A DNA stretch of 45,218 nucleotides from Lachnospiraceae bacterium. Its GTDB lineage: Bacteria > Bacillota > Clostridia > Lachnospirales > Lachnospiraceae. The position numbers were made by a program, and so were the translations under genes. Below are positions 33,532-42,434 of the stretch, in pieces. The stretch spans positions 1-45,218 of the forward strand of contig JAQXIR010000065.1 in NCBI GenBank assembly GCA_029007885.1, written 5' to 3'. The notes below the pieces were generated by a model. That model did not search any database. It saw only the letters and a program-made list of their open reading frames with translations, and had not been told where the DNA came from. Position 1 is the first letter of the stretch. Every line of letters begins with the position of its first letter.

Positions 33532-34761
33532 ATGAGAAAGACAGAATTACTGATACCTGCCAGCAATTTGGAGGTATTAAAAACGGCAGTTGTGTTTGGA
33601 GCAGATGCTGTTTATATCGGCGGCGAAGCATTCGGACTTCGTGCAAAAGCAAAGAATTTTACAATCGAAGAAATGGCAGAGGGTATTGCATTTGCACATG
33701 CAAACAATGTCAAAGTATATGTGACCGCCAACATTCTTGCCCATAATGATGACCTTGCGGGGGCACGGGAATATTTTGGGGAACTGAAAAAAATCCGACC
33801 GGATGCTCTGATTATTTCCGACCCGGGGATGTTTACGATTGCAAAACAGGTCTGCCCGGAAATCGATATTCATATTTCCACACAGGCAAACAATACAAAT
33901 TATATGACCTATCAGTTCTGGTATGAACAGGGGGCGACCCGTGTTGTTTCTGCCAGAGAACTTTCGTTACGGGAAATCAAAGAAATCCGGGAACATATTC
34001 CGGAGGATATGGAAATTGAAAGTTTCGTGCATGGGGCAATGTGCATTTCCTATTCGGGAAGATGCCTGCTGAGTAATTATTTTACGGGGCGTGATGCCAA
34101 TCAGGGTGCCTGCACCCATCCGTGCAGATGGAAATATGCGGTTGTAGAGGAGAAAAGACCGGGAGAATACTTACCGGTTTACGAAAATGAGCGTGGTACT
34201 TACATCTTTAATTCGAAAGACCTTTGCATGATTGAACATATCCCGGAACTTTTAGATGCGGGAGTCGACAGTCTAAAGATTGAGGGACGCATGAAAACCG
34301 CTCTCTATGTGGCAACGGTAGCAAGAACATACCGCAAGGCACTGGATGATTATGCAGAGTCAGAGGAAAAATATCGGAGCAACATGGACTGGTACCGCGA
34401 AGAAATTTCCAAATGTACGTATCGCCAGTTTACTACCGGTTTTTACTTCGGAAAACCGGATGAAAATACCCAGATTTACGATAATAACACGTATATTAAT
34501 GAATACATTTATCTTGGCATTGTCGGCGCAATCGATGAGAGGGGATTTGCCCGCATTGAACAGCGCAACAAATTCTGTAAAGGTGATGTGATTGAGATTA
34601 TGAAGCCGGACGGCTCCAACGTTGCAACAACGGTCAACGCACTCTATGACGAAGAAGGAAATGAAGTGGAAAGCGCACCGCATCCGCAGCAGGTTCTTTA
34701 CCTGGACCTTTCCGTAAAGCCGGATGAATATGATATTTTGCGTACCCGGAATATGAAATAG
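33532..34761 (+). CDS. U32 peptidase-like tRNA hydroxylation protein (TrhP-like)
   Basis: The 409-residue protein has the U32 signature ESFVHGAMCISYSGRCLLSNYF and the cysteine set in the GACTHPCRW segment, typical of iron-sulfur U32 members. The start MRKTELLIPASNLEVLKTAV and GADAVYIGGEAFGLRAKAKNF are conserved. Such proteins (YrrO in Bacillus, TrhP in E. coli) make 5-hydroxyuridine at the tRNA wobble position from prephenate-derived chemistry. The TrmR-like enzyme next door would then methylate it. Only one U32 gene is present here, whereas Bacillus has two. Confidence 0.9.
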   Translation: MRKTELLIPASNLEVLKTAVVFGADAVYIGGEAFGLRAKAKNFTIEEMAEGIAFAHANNVKVYVTANILAHNDDLAGAREYFGELKKIRPDALIISDPGMFTIAKQVCPEIDIHISTQANNTNYMTYQFWYEQGATRVVSARELSLREIKEIREHIPEDMEIESFVHGAMCISYSGRCLLSNYFTGRDANQGACTHPCRWKYAVVEEKRPGEYLPVYENERGTYIFNSKDLCMIEHIPELLDAGVDSLKIEGRMKTALYVATVARTYRKALDDYAESEEKYRSNMDWYREEISKCTYRQFTTGFYFGKPDENTQIYDNNTYINEYIYLGIVGAIDERGFARIEQRNKFCKGDVIEIMKPDGSNVATTVNALYDEEGNEVESAPHPQQVLYLDLSVKPDEYDILRTRNMK

Positions 34762-34779
34762 GGACACACCGGTTTGCGA

Positions 34780-34809
34780 TTGACAGCCGGGCACACAAGG
34801 CGGTATGAT
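34780..34809 (+). promoter_or_regulatory. promoter of first glutamine synthetase gene
   Basis: TTGACA (34780-34785), an 18-base spacer and TATGAT (34804-34809) lie 48 bases before the ATG. The -35 is consensus. Confidence 0.8.
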
Positions 34810-34857
34810 TACAAAACAGGGATATAGAAACTAAATAACAGACCGGAGGATAGATAC

Positions 34858-36969
34858 ATGAGCGCATTAATAGATGTGGAAGATCTTTTTGCGGAAAATG
34901 TTTTTACGGTCGGAACCATGGAAGAACGGTTGCCGAAGAAAGTATTTGAGGAAGTCGCTGCGGTAATGGAAAACGGTGGAGAATTATCGAAATCAGCGGC
35001 GGATGTTGTGGCAAAGGCGATGAAAGACTGGGCTGTGGAAAAGGGTGCAACACACTATACACACTGGTTCCAGCCTCTTACGGGAATCACGGCGGAAAAG
35101 CATGATTCCTTTATTACGCATCCGGATGAAACCGGAAAAATGTTAATGGAATTTTCGGGGAAAGAGTTGATTAAGGGAGAACCTGATGCATCTTCATTCC
35201 CGTCAGGCGGACTGCGCGCTACCTTTGAAGCAAGGGGATATACGGCGTGGGATATTACTTCCCCGGCGTTTATAAAAGAAACGGCGACAGGACCGACCCT
35301 GTGCATTCCGACAGCGTTCTGCTCTTATAAAGGAGAAGCACTCGATAAAAAGACGCCGCTTCTTCGTTCTATGGAAGCAATTGACAAACAGGCACTTAGG
35401 ATTGCCAGATTATTTGGTAACACAGGGGCTAAAAAAGTGACAGCTTCTGTCGGAGCGGAACAGGAATATTTTCTGATTGACCAGAAAAAAGCCCTGCAGA
35501 GAGAAGATATTATCTTTGCGGGACGTACATTATTCGGAGCACCGGCACCGAAAGGACAGGAGATGGATGACCACTATTTTGGTGTTATCCGTGAGAGAAT
35601 CGGTGCTTTTATGAAAGATTTAAACATCGAACTGTGGAAACTCGGCGTAACTGCCAAAACACAGCATAATGAAGCAGCACCGGCACAGCATGAGCTGGCA
35701 CCGATTTATGAATCTGCCAACATTGCGGCTGACCATAATCAGCTCATTATGGAGACGATGAAGCGTATTGCAGGCAAACACGGACTGCGCTGCCTGTTAC
35801 ATGAGAAACCGTTTCAGGGAGTCAACGGCTCCGGCAAACATAACAACTGGTCCATTACGACGGACAACGGTGTCAACCTGTTAGAACCGGGGCAGACTCC
35901 GAATGAAAATGTACAGTTTCTGCTGGTACTTGCCTGCATTATGAAGGCGGTAGACACGCATGCGGACCTTCTTCGTCAGAGTGCGTCCAATGTCGGAAAC
36001 GATCACAGACTCGGTGCAAACGAAGCACCGCCGGCAATTATTTCCATCTTCCTCGGAGAACAGTTAGAAGATGTCGTAAAACAGCTGGTAGAAACGGGAG
36101 AAGCGGCTAATCTGATTAAGGGCGGCAAATTGGAAACAGGTGTATCGACGCTTCCTGATTTCCAAAAAGATGCGACAGACCGTAACAGGACATCGCCGTT
36201 TGCCTTTACCGGTAATAAATTTGAATTCCGTATGGTTGGTTCGGAAGACTCAATCGGAAGTCCGAATACCATTTTAAATGCGATTGTTGCCGAAGCATTC
36301 TGCGAGGCTGCAGATATCTTAGAGCAGGCAGATGATTTTGATGTGGCAGTTCATGACCTGATTAAAGAATACATGACAAAACACCAGAGAATTATCTTTA
36401 ACGGAAACGGGTATTCCGAGGAATGGGTAAAAGAGGCAGAAAGAAGAGGACTGCCTAATATCCCGTCTATGGTGGAAGCGGTGGAGACGCTTACGACTCC
36501 GAAAGCAATCAGCCTGTTTGAAAAATTCGGTATTTTTACGAAAGCAGAATTGGAATCCAGAGCGGAAATCCTGTATGAAACTTATGCGAAAACCATCAAC
36601 ATCGAAGCACTTACGATGATTGATATGGCAAATAAACAGATTGTGCCTGCGGTAATCCGTTACACAAAGACACTGGCAGATTCGGTACTTGCCGTAAAAG
36701 CGGCAGGAGCAGATAATTGCGTGGCATCCGAAATGTTACAAAAAGTAACGAAAACATTAAAGGACATGCAGTCGGCACTGACAATTCTTACAGATCTTGA
36801 GAAAAAAGCATCTGCGATGCCGCAGGGAAAAGAGCAGGCATTTTACTATCATGAGCATGTGATAAAGGCAATGGAAGATTTGCGCAAACCGGCAGATGAA
36901 CTGGAAAAAATGGTCGATAAAGAATATTGGCCGTTCCCGACTTACGCAGATCTGATTTTTGAAGTATAA
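34858..36969 (+). CDS. glnN: glutamine synthetase type III, copy 1
   Basis: GSIII makes glutamine from glutamate, ammonia and ATP. The GSIII-specific N-terminal region ([30 protein letters not shown]) is present. The active-site motifs are [24 protein letters not shown], the ATP-binding [11 protein letters not shown] and the [19 protein letters not shown] segment. The C-terminal helical region ends [18 protein letters not shown]. The length of 703 residues is typical. AGGAGG is not perfect, but CGGAGGA precedes the ATG. A second gene of identical length follows 161 bases downstream with most residues unchanged. Differences cluster near residues 408-425 and 640-690. Confidence 0.96.
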   Translation: MSALIDVEDLFAENVFTVGTMEERLPKKVFEEVAAVMENGGELSKSAADVVAKAMKDWAVEKGATHYTHWFQPLTGITAEKHDSFITHPDETGKMLMEFSGKELIKGEPDASSFPSGGLRATFEARGYTAWDITSPAFIKETATGPTLCIPTAFCSYKGEALDKKTPLLRSMEAIDKQALRIARLFGNTGAKKVTASVGAEQEYFLIDQKKALQREDIIFAGRTLFGAPAPKGQEMDDHYFGVIRERIGAFMKDLNIELWKLGVTAKTQHNEAAPAQHELAPIYESANIAADHNQLIMETMKRIAGKHGLRCLLHEKPFQGVNGSGKHNNWSITTDNGVNLLEPGQTPNENVQFLLVLACIMKAVDTHADLLRQSASNVGNDHRLGANEAPPAIISIFLGEQLEDVVKQLVETGEAANLIKGGKLETGVSTLPDFQKDATDRNRTSPFAFTGNKFEFRMVGSEDSIGSPNTILNAIVAEAFCEAADILEQADDFDVAVHDLIKEYMTKHQRIIFNGNGYSEEWVKEAERRGLPNIPSMVEAVETLTTPKAISLFEKFGIFTKAELESRAEILYETYAKTINIEALTMIDMANKQIVPAVIRYTKTLADSVLAVKAAGADNCVASEMLQKVTKTLKDMQSALTILTDLEKKASAMPQGKEQAFYYHEHVIKAMEDLRKPADELEKMVDKEYWPFPTYADLIFEV

Positions 36970-36989
36970 AAATTTTTTTAAATTAGGGG

Positions 36990-37018
36990 TTGCATTTTTA
37001 AAAAGGTTGCGGTATTGT
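36990..37018 (+). promoter_or_regulatory. possible promoter of second glutamine synthetase gene
   Basis: TTGCAT (36990-36995), a 17-base spacer and TATTGT (37013-37018) lie just after copy 1. A transcript from here meets two hairpins before the next ATG. Confidence 0.5.
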
Positions 37019-37052
37019 ATAAAAAACAAAATAAAATGTTTTTTCGAACGAA

Positions 37053-37083
37053 GGCGTTCCAACAGAAGTTGGAGCGCCTTTTT
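37053..37083 (+). terminator. terminator or attenuator in the glnN copy 2 leader
   Basis: GGCGTTCCAAC and GTTGGAGCGCC form an 11-bp stem (one G-T pair) with loop AGAA, followed by TTTTT. It ends about 48 bases before the second gene. A second stem AAAAAACA/TGTTTTTT lies at 37021-37044. It may simply end copy 1, or attenuate copy 2. Confidence 0.75.
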
Positions 37084-37130
37084 CATTGTTATTTGAAAAA
37101 TCATGAAAATTATCAAGGAGGTTAGGGATT

Positions 37131-39242
37131 ATGAGTGAGGTTTTGAACGTGGAAGAAATCTTTGGGGAAAACGTGTTTACGTTGGGAACCATGAGAGAAA
37201 GACTTCCGAAAAAAGTATTTCAAGAAGTAACACGCGTAATGGATCAGGGAGGAGAATTATCCCTGGAAGCAGCAGATGTAGTTGCAAAAGCAATGAAGGA
37301 CTGGGCAGTTGAAAAAGGGGCAACCCACTATACACACTGGTTCCAGCCGTTAACAGGTATTACAGCTGAGAAACATGATTCCTTTGTTTCCCATCCGGAT
37401 AAAGACGGAAAGATGTTAATGGAATTCTCCGGAAAAGAATTAATTAAAGGCGAACCGGATGCATCTTCTTTCCCGTCAGGTGGTCTGCGTGCAACATTTG
37501 AAGCAAGAGGATATACCGCATGGGATATCACATCTCCTGCATTTATTAAAGAAGCAGCAACAGGACCAATTCTTTGTATTCCGACAGCATTTTGTTCTTA
37601 TACAGGTGAGGCACTTGATAAAAAGACTCCGCTTCTTCGTTCCATGGAAGCAGTCAGCGAACAGGCTCTTCGTATCGTAAGATTATTCGGAAATACAGAG
37701 GCAACAAAAGTTACCGCTTCCGTAGGACCGGAACAGGAATATTTCCTGGTAGACCAGAAAAAAGCATTACAGCGTGAAGATATTATCTTTGCAGGACGTA
37801 CATTATTCGGTGCACCGGCTCCGAAAGGACAGGAACTGGAAGACCACTACTTTGGTGTTATCCGTGAAAGAATCGGCGGATACATGAAAGACTTAAATAA
37901 AGAACTTTGGAAACTCGGTGTTACGGCTAAAACACAGCACAACGAAGTTGCACCGGCACAGCATGAACTGGCACCGATTTATGAAACAGCCAATATTGCG
38001 GTAGACCACAACCAGATTGTTATGGAAACGATGAAACGTGTTGCCGGACAGCACGGCATGCGTTGTCTGCTCCATGAAAAACCGTTTGCAGGTGTCAATG
38101 GTTCCGGTAAACACAATAACTGGTCCATTACAACCGACAATGGTGTAAACTTACTGGATCCGGGCGATACACCGAACGAAAACATTCAGTTCCTTTTGGT
38201 ATTGGCCTGCATCATGAAAGCTGTTGATACACACGCAGATTTACTTCGTCAGAGTGCATCCGACGTTGGTAACGACCACAGACTTGGTGCAAACGAAGCA
38301 CCGCCGGCAATTATTTCCATGTTCCTTGGCGAACAGCTGGAAGACGTTGTAAAACAGCTCGTTGAAACAGGTACTGCTACAAGCTGTAAAGAAGGCGGAA
38401 TCCTCGCAACAGGTGTTTCCACATTACCGGATTTCAAAAAGGATGCAACAGACAGAAACAGAACATCACCATTTGCGTTTACCGGAAACAAATTTGAATT
38501 CCGTATGGTTGGTTCCGAAGACTCAATCGCAAGCCCGAACACAACCTTAAATGCAATTGTTGCGGAAGCATTCTGTGAAGCAGCAGATGAACTGGAAAAA
38601 GCAGAAGATTTCGATGCAGCAGTTCATAATCTGATTAAGAGATATATGACAGAACATCAGAGAATTATTTTCAACGGAAACGGATATTCCGATGAATGGG
38701 TTGTGGAAGCTGAAAGAAGAGGACTTCCGAACATTAAATCCATGGTTGAGGCTGTTGAGACATTGACAACCGAAAAATCTATCAAACTCTTTGAGAAGTT
38801 CGGAATCTTTACAAAGGCAGAATTAGAGTCCCGTGAAGAAGTTCTTTACGAAACATATGCAAAAACCATCAACATCGAAGCACTTACCATGATTGATATG
38901 GCAAGCAAACAGATTGTTCCGGCAGTTATTTCTTATACAAAATCTCTTGCCGATACTATCAATGCAGTAAAGGCAGCAGGAGCAGATGCAAGTGTTCAGG
39001 TACAGCAGTTAAAGGCAATCAGCGAAAAACTTGCTCAAATGCAATCTGCACTGGAAGCACTTAAGAAAGCAGATGCAGAAGGCTCTGCAATGAGTGAAGG
39101 AAAAGAGCAGGCATTCTTCTATAAAGATGTTGTAAAAGAAGCAATGGCAGCACTTCGTGAGCCGGCCGATGAACTGGAAATGATGGTTGATAAGAAAGTA
39201 TGGCCGTTCCCGACCTATGCTGATTTGATTTTTGAAGTTTAA
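37131..39242 (+). CDS. glnN: glutamine synthetase type III, copy 2
   Basis: It has the same reaction and the same 703-residue length as the gene before it. All catalytic motifs match, including [35 protein letters not shown] and [26 protein letters not shown] precedes the ATG. The gene appears to lean more on a few favoured codons than copy 1, which would fit higher expression. It shares the order and spacing of a tandem duplication, but its leader holds a terminator-like hairpin, so the copies may be regulated differently. tRNA-Gln follows 93 bases downstream with its own promoter. Confidence 0.96.
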   Translation: MSEVLNVEEIFGENVFTLGTMRERLPKKVFQEVTRVMDQGGELSLEAADVVAKAMKDWAVEKGATHYTHWFQPLTGITAEKHDSFVSHPDKDGKMLMEFSGKELIKGEPDASSFPSGGLRATFEARGYTAWDITSPAFIKEAATGPILCIPTAFCSYTGEALDKKTPLLRSMEAVSEQALRIVRLFGNTEATKVTASVGPEQEYFLVDQKKALQREDIIFAGRTLFGAPAPKGQELEDHYFGVIRERIGGYMKDLNKELWKLGVTAKTQHNEVAPAQHELAPIYETANIAVDHNQIVMETMKRVAGQHGMRCLLHEKPFAGVNGSGKHNNWSITTDNGVNLLDPGDTPNENIQFLLVLACIMKAVDTHADLLRQSASDVGNDHRLGANEAPPAIISMFLGEQLEDVVKQLVETGTATSCKEGGILATGVSTLPDFKKDATDRNRTSPFAFTGNKFEFRMVGSEDSIASPNTTLNAIVAEAFCEAADELEKAEDFDAAVHNLIKRYMTEHQRIIFNGNGYSDEWVVEAERRGLPNIKSMVEAVETLTTEKSIKLFEKFGIFTKAELESREEVLYETYAKTINIEALTMIDMASKQIVPAVISYTKSLADTINAVKAAGADASVQVQQLKAISEKLAQMQSALEALKKADAEGSAMSEGKEQAFFYKDVVKEAMAALREPADELEMMVDKKVWPFPTYADLIFEV

Positions 39243-39270
39243 TAAATTTCAAAAAAATACAAAAAAGTAC

Positions 39271-39299
39271 TTGCAAAAAGAGTAACAATAATGTATTAT
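39271..39299 (+). promoter_or_regulatory. promoter of tRNA-Gln
   Basis: TTGCAA (39271-39276), a 17-base spacer and TATTAT (39294-39299) place the start near 39305. Confidence 0.8.
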
Positions 39300-39303
39300 A
39301 TCC

Positions 39304-39329
39304 AAGTGCCGGTCGATTGGCTGGCACTT
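39304..39329 (+). other. hairpin at the 5' end of the tRNA-Gln precursor
   Basis: An 11-bp stem (39304-39314 with 39319-39329) closed by GATT, with two G-T pairs, would occupy the whole 5' leader of the predicted transcript. It ends 6 bases before the tRNA. No T-run follows. Confidence 0.6.
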
Positions 39330-39335
39330 GCTTAA

Positions 39336-39407
39336 TGGGCTATCGCCAAACGGTAAGGCAACGGACTCTGACTCCGTCATTTCAAGGTTCGAATCCTTGT
39401 AGCCCAG
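39336..39407 (+). tRNA. tRNA-Gln (CTG)
   Basis: The acceptor stem TGGGCTA pairs with TAGCCCA, and the discriminator is G. The anticodon stem ACGGA/TCCGT encloses CTCTGAC with anticodon CTG. The T arm is AAGGTTCGAATCCTT. CCA is not encoded. It reads CAG codons and is a single-gene unit with its own promoter and a strong terminator. Confidence 0.96.
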
Positions 39408-39411
39408 TCGG

Positions 39412-39446
39412 AAAACTCTGACAGAGTGATCTGTCAGAGTTTTTTT
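39412..39446 (+). terminator. terminator of tRNA-Gln
   Basis: AAAACTCTGACAG (39412-39424) pairs perfectly with CTGTCAGAGTTTT (39431-39443) and a run of Ts completes it. Confidence 0.95.
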
Positions 39447-39499
39447 CTCATATGGAAATGTTGCAATGATTTTTAAACAGCAGGTAAGGAGACAAAAAA

Positions 39500-40210
39500 A
39501 TGTACCTTTACGAAACGAGAGTCGGATTCAGCAGAACAGATAAAGACAGAATTGTGACGATGGAGTCTATGATTGATTATTTTCAGGATTCCAGTTGTTT
39601 TCAGGCAGAACAACTGGGAGTCGGATTTTCCTATCTGGAACCGAACCATCTTGTCTGGATGCTCAACAGCTGGCAGATAGATGTGGCACAATTTCCACAA
39701 TTCTATGATAAAATAACGGTTGGCACATTCCCATATGACTTTAAAGGGTTTTTCGGATATCGTAATTTCTTTATTGAAAACGAAGCCGGAGTAAAAATTG
39801 TGAATGCCAATTCCGTCTGGACATTAATGGATACCAAGAAACAGTGCCCCGCACGTCCCACGGAAAAACTTCTTGCCACTTATGAATTGGAAGAAAGACT
39901 CCCGATGGAATATGCACCGCGAAAAATTACAATTGCGCAGGAAGAGAGCATCATACGACGGGAAGAGACTTTACAGATTAAAGAATACCATTTGGATACC
40001 AATCAACATGTCAACAACGGACAGTATGTCCGGATTGCTTATGAATATCTGCCAAAAGACAGAAGATTTCATCACCTGCGTGTAGACTACCGCAGACAGG
40101 CAGTGCTTGGAGATACCATCATACCGATTCTTTATGAAAAAGATGATACCTGCACGGTCGCATTATGCGGCGAAGATGAAAAACCGTATGCGGTTATTGA
40201 AGTTTATTAA
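39500..40210 (+). CDS. acyl-ACP thioesterase
   Basis: Acyl-ACP thioesterases release fatty acids from acyl carrier protein. The protein has two hotdog folds (about residues 1-130 and 145-236). The second holds the family segment LDTNQHVNNGQYVRIAYEYL with the conserved asparagine and histidine, and the first has the NHLVWMLNSWQID pattern. The length of 236 residues fits the bacterial form. AAGGAGA precedes the ATG. No fatty acid genes are adjacent. Release of medium or long chains is inferred from the family. Confidence 0.93.
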   Translation: MYLYETRVGFSRTDKDRIVTMESMIDYFQDSSCFQAEQLGVGFSYLEPNHLVWMLNSWQIDVAQFPQFYDKITVGTFPYDFKGFFGYRNFFIENEAGVKIVNANSVWTLMDTKKQCPARPTEKLLATYELEERLPMEYAPRKITIAQEESIIRREETLQIKEYHLDTNQHVNNGQYVRIAYEYLPKDRRFHHLRVDYRRQAVLGDTIIPILYEKDDTCTVALCGEDEKPYAVIEVY

Positions 40211-40231
40211 ATCGAAAAGTTAGGAGTCAAT

Positions 40232-41083
40232 ATGCTGAGATTAGGAGAAACACAGACGCTGCAGATTATTAAAAAAGTAGAATTTGGCGTGTATCTGGCA
40301 GAGTCACCGGAAAAGGGCAAAGAAGAAAAAGTTCTTCTCCCGGCAAAGCAGGTCCCAAAGGAGTCTTCCGTAGGAGATGAGGTGGAAGTATTTCTTTATA
40401 AAGATTCAAAGGACCGGCTGATTGCAACGACAAACGAGCCGAAACTGCATATGGGAGAAATCAAACCGCTGACTGTTGTGCAGACAGGAGAACTGGGAGC
40501 ATTTCTTGACTGGGGATTGGAAAAAGATTTGTTTCTGCCGTTTAAGGAACAGATTGTCAAAGTATCGAAAGGGGATATCTGCCTTGTTATGCTTTATACG
40601 GATAAGAGTAAGCGCCTCTGTGCTACGATGAAATTGTATCCGCATTTAAGAAAGGACAGCCCTTATAAAAAGAATGACAAGGTCACGGGAACAGTGTATG
40701 AAATCAGCCGCAACTTTGGAGCATTTGTTGCGGTTGACAATGCATTTTCCGGATTGATTTCCAAAAAAGAAATGATTCGTGACCTGAAGGTGGGAGAAAT
40801 CGTTACAGCGCGCGTAATCAATAAAAAAGAAGATGGCAAGTTAGACCTTAGCCTGCGCGAAAAGACGTATCTTCAGATTCCTATAGATGCACAAAAAGTT
40901 ATGAACAAACTGATGCAGGAAAACGGTGTTCTTCCGTTTACGGATAAAGCATCTCCGGAACTGATCAAGAATACCATGGGAATGAGCAAAAATGAATTTA
41001 AGCGTGCCGTTGGAAATCTTTTGAAAAACGGAAAAATAGAGATTACGGAGAATGAAATCAGATTATTGGATACGAGAGGATAA
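40232..41083 (+). CDS. CvfB-like S1 RNA-binding protein
   Basis: CvfB proteins bind RNA through several S1 domains followed by a winged helix. Three OB/S1-type repeats are seen: LRLGETQTLQIIKKVEFGVYL at the N terminus, LTVVQTGELGAFLDWGLEKDLFLPFKEQ near residue 80, and KVTGTVYEISRNFGAFVAVDNAFSGLIS near 150. The C-terminal wHTH has MSKNEFKRAVGNLLKNGKIEI. The length of 283 residues is typical. AGGAG precedes the ATG. In Staphylococcus the homologue affects virulence gene output. Here it follows the thioesterase gene by 21 bases and sits 3 bases before a membrane protease gene. Confidence 0.92.
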   Translation: MLRLGETQTLQIIKKVEFGVYLAESPEKGKEEKVLLPAKQVPKESSVGDEVEVFLYKDSKDRLIATTNEPKLHMGEIKPLTVVQTGELGAFLDWGLEKDLFLPFKEQIVKVSKGDICLVMLYTDKSKRLCATMKLYPHLRKDSPYKKNDKVTGTVYEISRNFGAFVAVDNAFSGLISKKEMIRDLKVGEIVTARVINKKEDGKLDLSLREKTYLQIPIDAQKVMNKLMQENGVLPFTDKASPELIKNTMGMSKNEFKRAVGNLLKNGKIEITENEIRLLDTRG

Positions 41084-41086
41084 GAA

Positions 41087-42034
41087 ATGGGAAAAAAGGG
41101 AGTTAACAGACTTTTTCTGGGAGTGATAGCATTTCATATTGCACTGGTAATTGTAATGATACTCTGTCCCGGCTTGTTTAAGATAGGGGTGATTGCCAAT
41201 CTGCTTTTGGGAGAATTGGTGATTCTCATACCGGGACTGATTTATCTGTTGATTTATGTATGCAGCAAAAGACCTGAAAAGGAGCCTTTAAAAGACAGGC
41301 TGATGTTTCACAAGATAAAGCCGTCTACCTTTTTCATGAGTATTCTGTTTACGTTTTTAATGATGCCGCTTACCACACTGATTAATGCAATCAGTATGCT
41401 GTTTGTCGAAAATACAATGCTTGCGTTAAGTGATCGGATTATTGAACTGCCGTTTGCGGTGATGTTTTTTATTATGGCGATTTTTGGCCCGTTTTGCGAA
41501 GAATTCGTATTTCGCGGAATCATCTACGGAGGATATCGGAAGGAAGGAAGAGTTCTTGCGGCGGTTTTGCTTTCGGGACTGCTATTTGGGCTGATGCATA
41601 TGAATCTGAATCAGGCGTGCTATGCATTTGTGATAGGAATTGCGCTTGCACTCCTGGCAGAGGCAAGCGGAAGCATCTGGACCTCTGTTCTGTTCCATGG
41701 TATTTTCAATGCACAGTCTGTCTGCATCATGTATCTGGTGGAAAAAATGATGCCGGGATATTATAGTGCTGCATCACAGGCGGCACTGACAAAAGAGGAC
41801 ATGTATCTTACCATCAGCGTTTATCTTGTCCTGGCAGTTGCAGCGACAGCCGCAGCACTCTGTGTGCTTGTATGGATAGCGGGAAATGAAGGACGCAAGG
41901 AACTGTTAAAGGAAGCGATTTTTGGAAAGAACGCAGAGAAGAAAACATTACTTACACCGACACTTATCATTGCAATTATTTTGTCGATTGCCTATATTAT
42001 TTTTGATTTAGTCGGTTCTTCTATATTGGGATAA
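41087..42034 (+). CDS. CPBP family intramembrane metalloprotease
   Basis: CPBP (CaaX/bacteriocin-processing or ABI) proteins are membrane metalloproteases. The 315-residue protein has about eight hydrophobic segments. The first motif is FCEEFVFRG (EExxxR) near residue 140, the second is LMHMNLNQ, and the third is LFHGIFNAQS. All carry the expected glutamates, arginine and histidines. AGGATAAG precedes the ATG, 3 bases after the S1 gene. The substrate is unknown. Some members serve in bacteriocin immunity, but nothing nearby supports that. Confidence 0.9.
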   Translation: MGKKGVNRLFLGVIAFHIALVIVMILCPGLFKIGVIANLLLGELVILIPGLIYLLIYVCSKRPEKEPLKDRLMFHKIKPSTFFMSILFTFLMMPLTTLINAISMLFVENTMLALSDRIIELPFAVMFFIMAIFGPFCEEFVFRGIIYGGYRKEGRVLAAVLLSGLLFGLMHMNLNQACYAFVIGIALALLAEASGSIWTSVLFHGIFNAQSVCIMYLVEKMMPGYYSAASQAALTKEDMYLTISVYLVLAVAATAAALCVLVWIAGNEGRKELLKEAIFGKNAEKKTLLTPTLIIAIILSIAYIIFDLVGSSILG

Positions 42035-42091
42035 AAAACAGGCTGCCGCAGAGTATCCGGAATTTCTTTCCGGACATTCTGCAGCAGCCTG
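42033..42091 (-). terminator. terminator of yjfB
   Basis: A long imperfect stem runs from CAGGCTGC at 42039 to GCAGCCTG at 42091 with inner TCCGGAA/TTCCGGA. On the minus strand it is followed by TTTTTT. On the plus strand there is no T-run, though it may also slow transcription from the protease gene. Confidence 0.8.
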
Positions 42092-42120
42092 CTTCGGACT
42101 ATGCACAGCAGTGCAACATC

Positions 42121-42312
42121 CTATACTACCATATCAAAGTTGGAACCGATGTGAGGGTTGACACTGCGTTCAAGCGCAGCGGCATCCATCATCTTCAAAA
42201 TTCCCTGCCCGCTCTGTTCCATGGAATCCATGACATTAGAAAGGACAGCGACTCCAACATTTGATAAGGAGCTGCTCTGTGCCATTGCCATTGAAACTGA
42301 TCCAATATCCAT
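42121..42312 (-). CDS. YjfB family putative motility protein
   Basis: This 63-residue protein fits the YjfB motility family: MDIGSVSMAMAQSSSLSNVGVAVLSNVMDSMEQ, then a helical GILKMMDAAALERSVNPHIGSNFDMVV end. AAGGAGG precedes the ATG at 42312. Upstream is a sigma-D-like promoter, in keeping with a flagellar regulon member. It is a single-gene unit. The family is small and its precise role is unknown. It has no signal peptide. Confidence 0.88.
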   Translation of the reverse strand: MDIGSVSMAMAQSSSLSNVGVAVLSNVMDSMEQSGQGILKMMDAAALERSVNPHIGSNFDMVV

Positions 42313-42336
42313 ATCACAGCCCTCCTTACAGAAATG

Positions 42337-42363
42337 GTATCGACAGAAAACCGTAACTACTTA
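42337..42363 (-). promoter_or_regulatory. sigma-D (sigma-28)-like promoter of yjfB
   Basis: On the minus strand TAAG (42360-42363), a 15-base spacer and GTCGATAC (42337-42344) match the sigma-D consensus TAAA-N15-GCCGATAT at 9 of 12 positions with the right spacing. Confidence 0.6.
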
Positions 42364-42372
42364 ACAAGCAGA

Positions 42373-42401
42373 TTGAAATATATGCCTTCATTTGTTATAC
42401 T
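42373..42401 (+). promoter_or_regulatory. promoter of WecG/TagA-like gene
   Basis: TTGAAA (42373-42378), a 17-base spacer and TATACT (42396-42401) lie 33 bases before the ATG, divergent from yjfB. Confidence 0.8.
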
Positions 42402-42434
42402 GTGTGATGAAATGAATGATTACTCGGGGGTAAT

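Noticed and set aside
34858-39242. Assembly artefact creating two glutamine synthetases
   Set aside because: The genes differ at many silent and some coding positions and have unrelated leaders, so they are true paralogues.
39304-39329. Terminator of the second glutamine synthetase
   Set aside because: No T-run follows the stem, and it lies downstream of the tRNA-Gln promoter, at the predicted start of that transcript.
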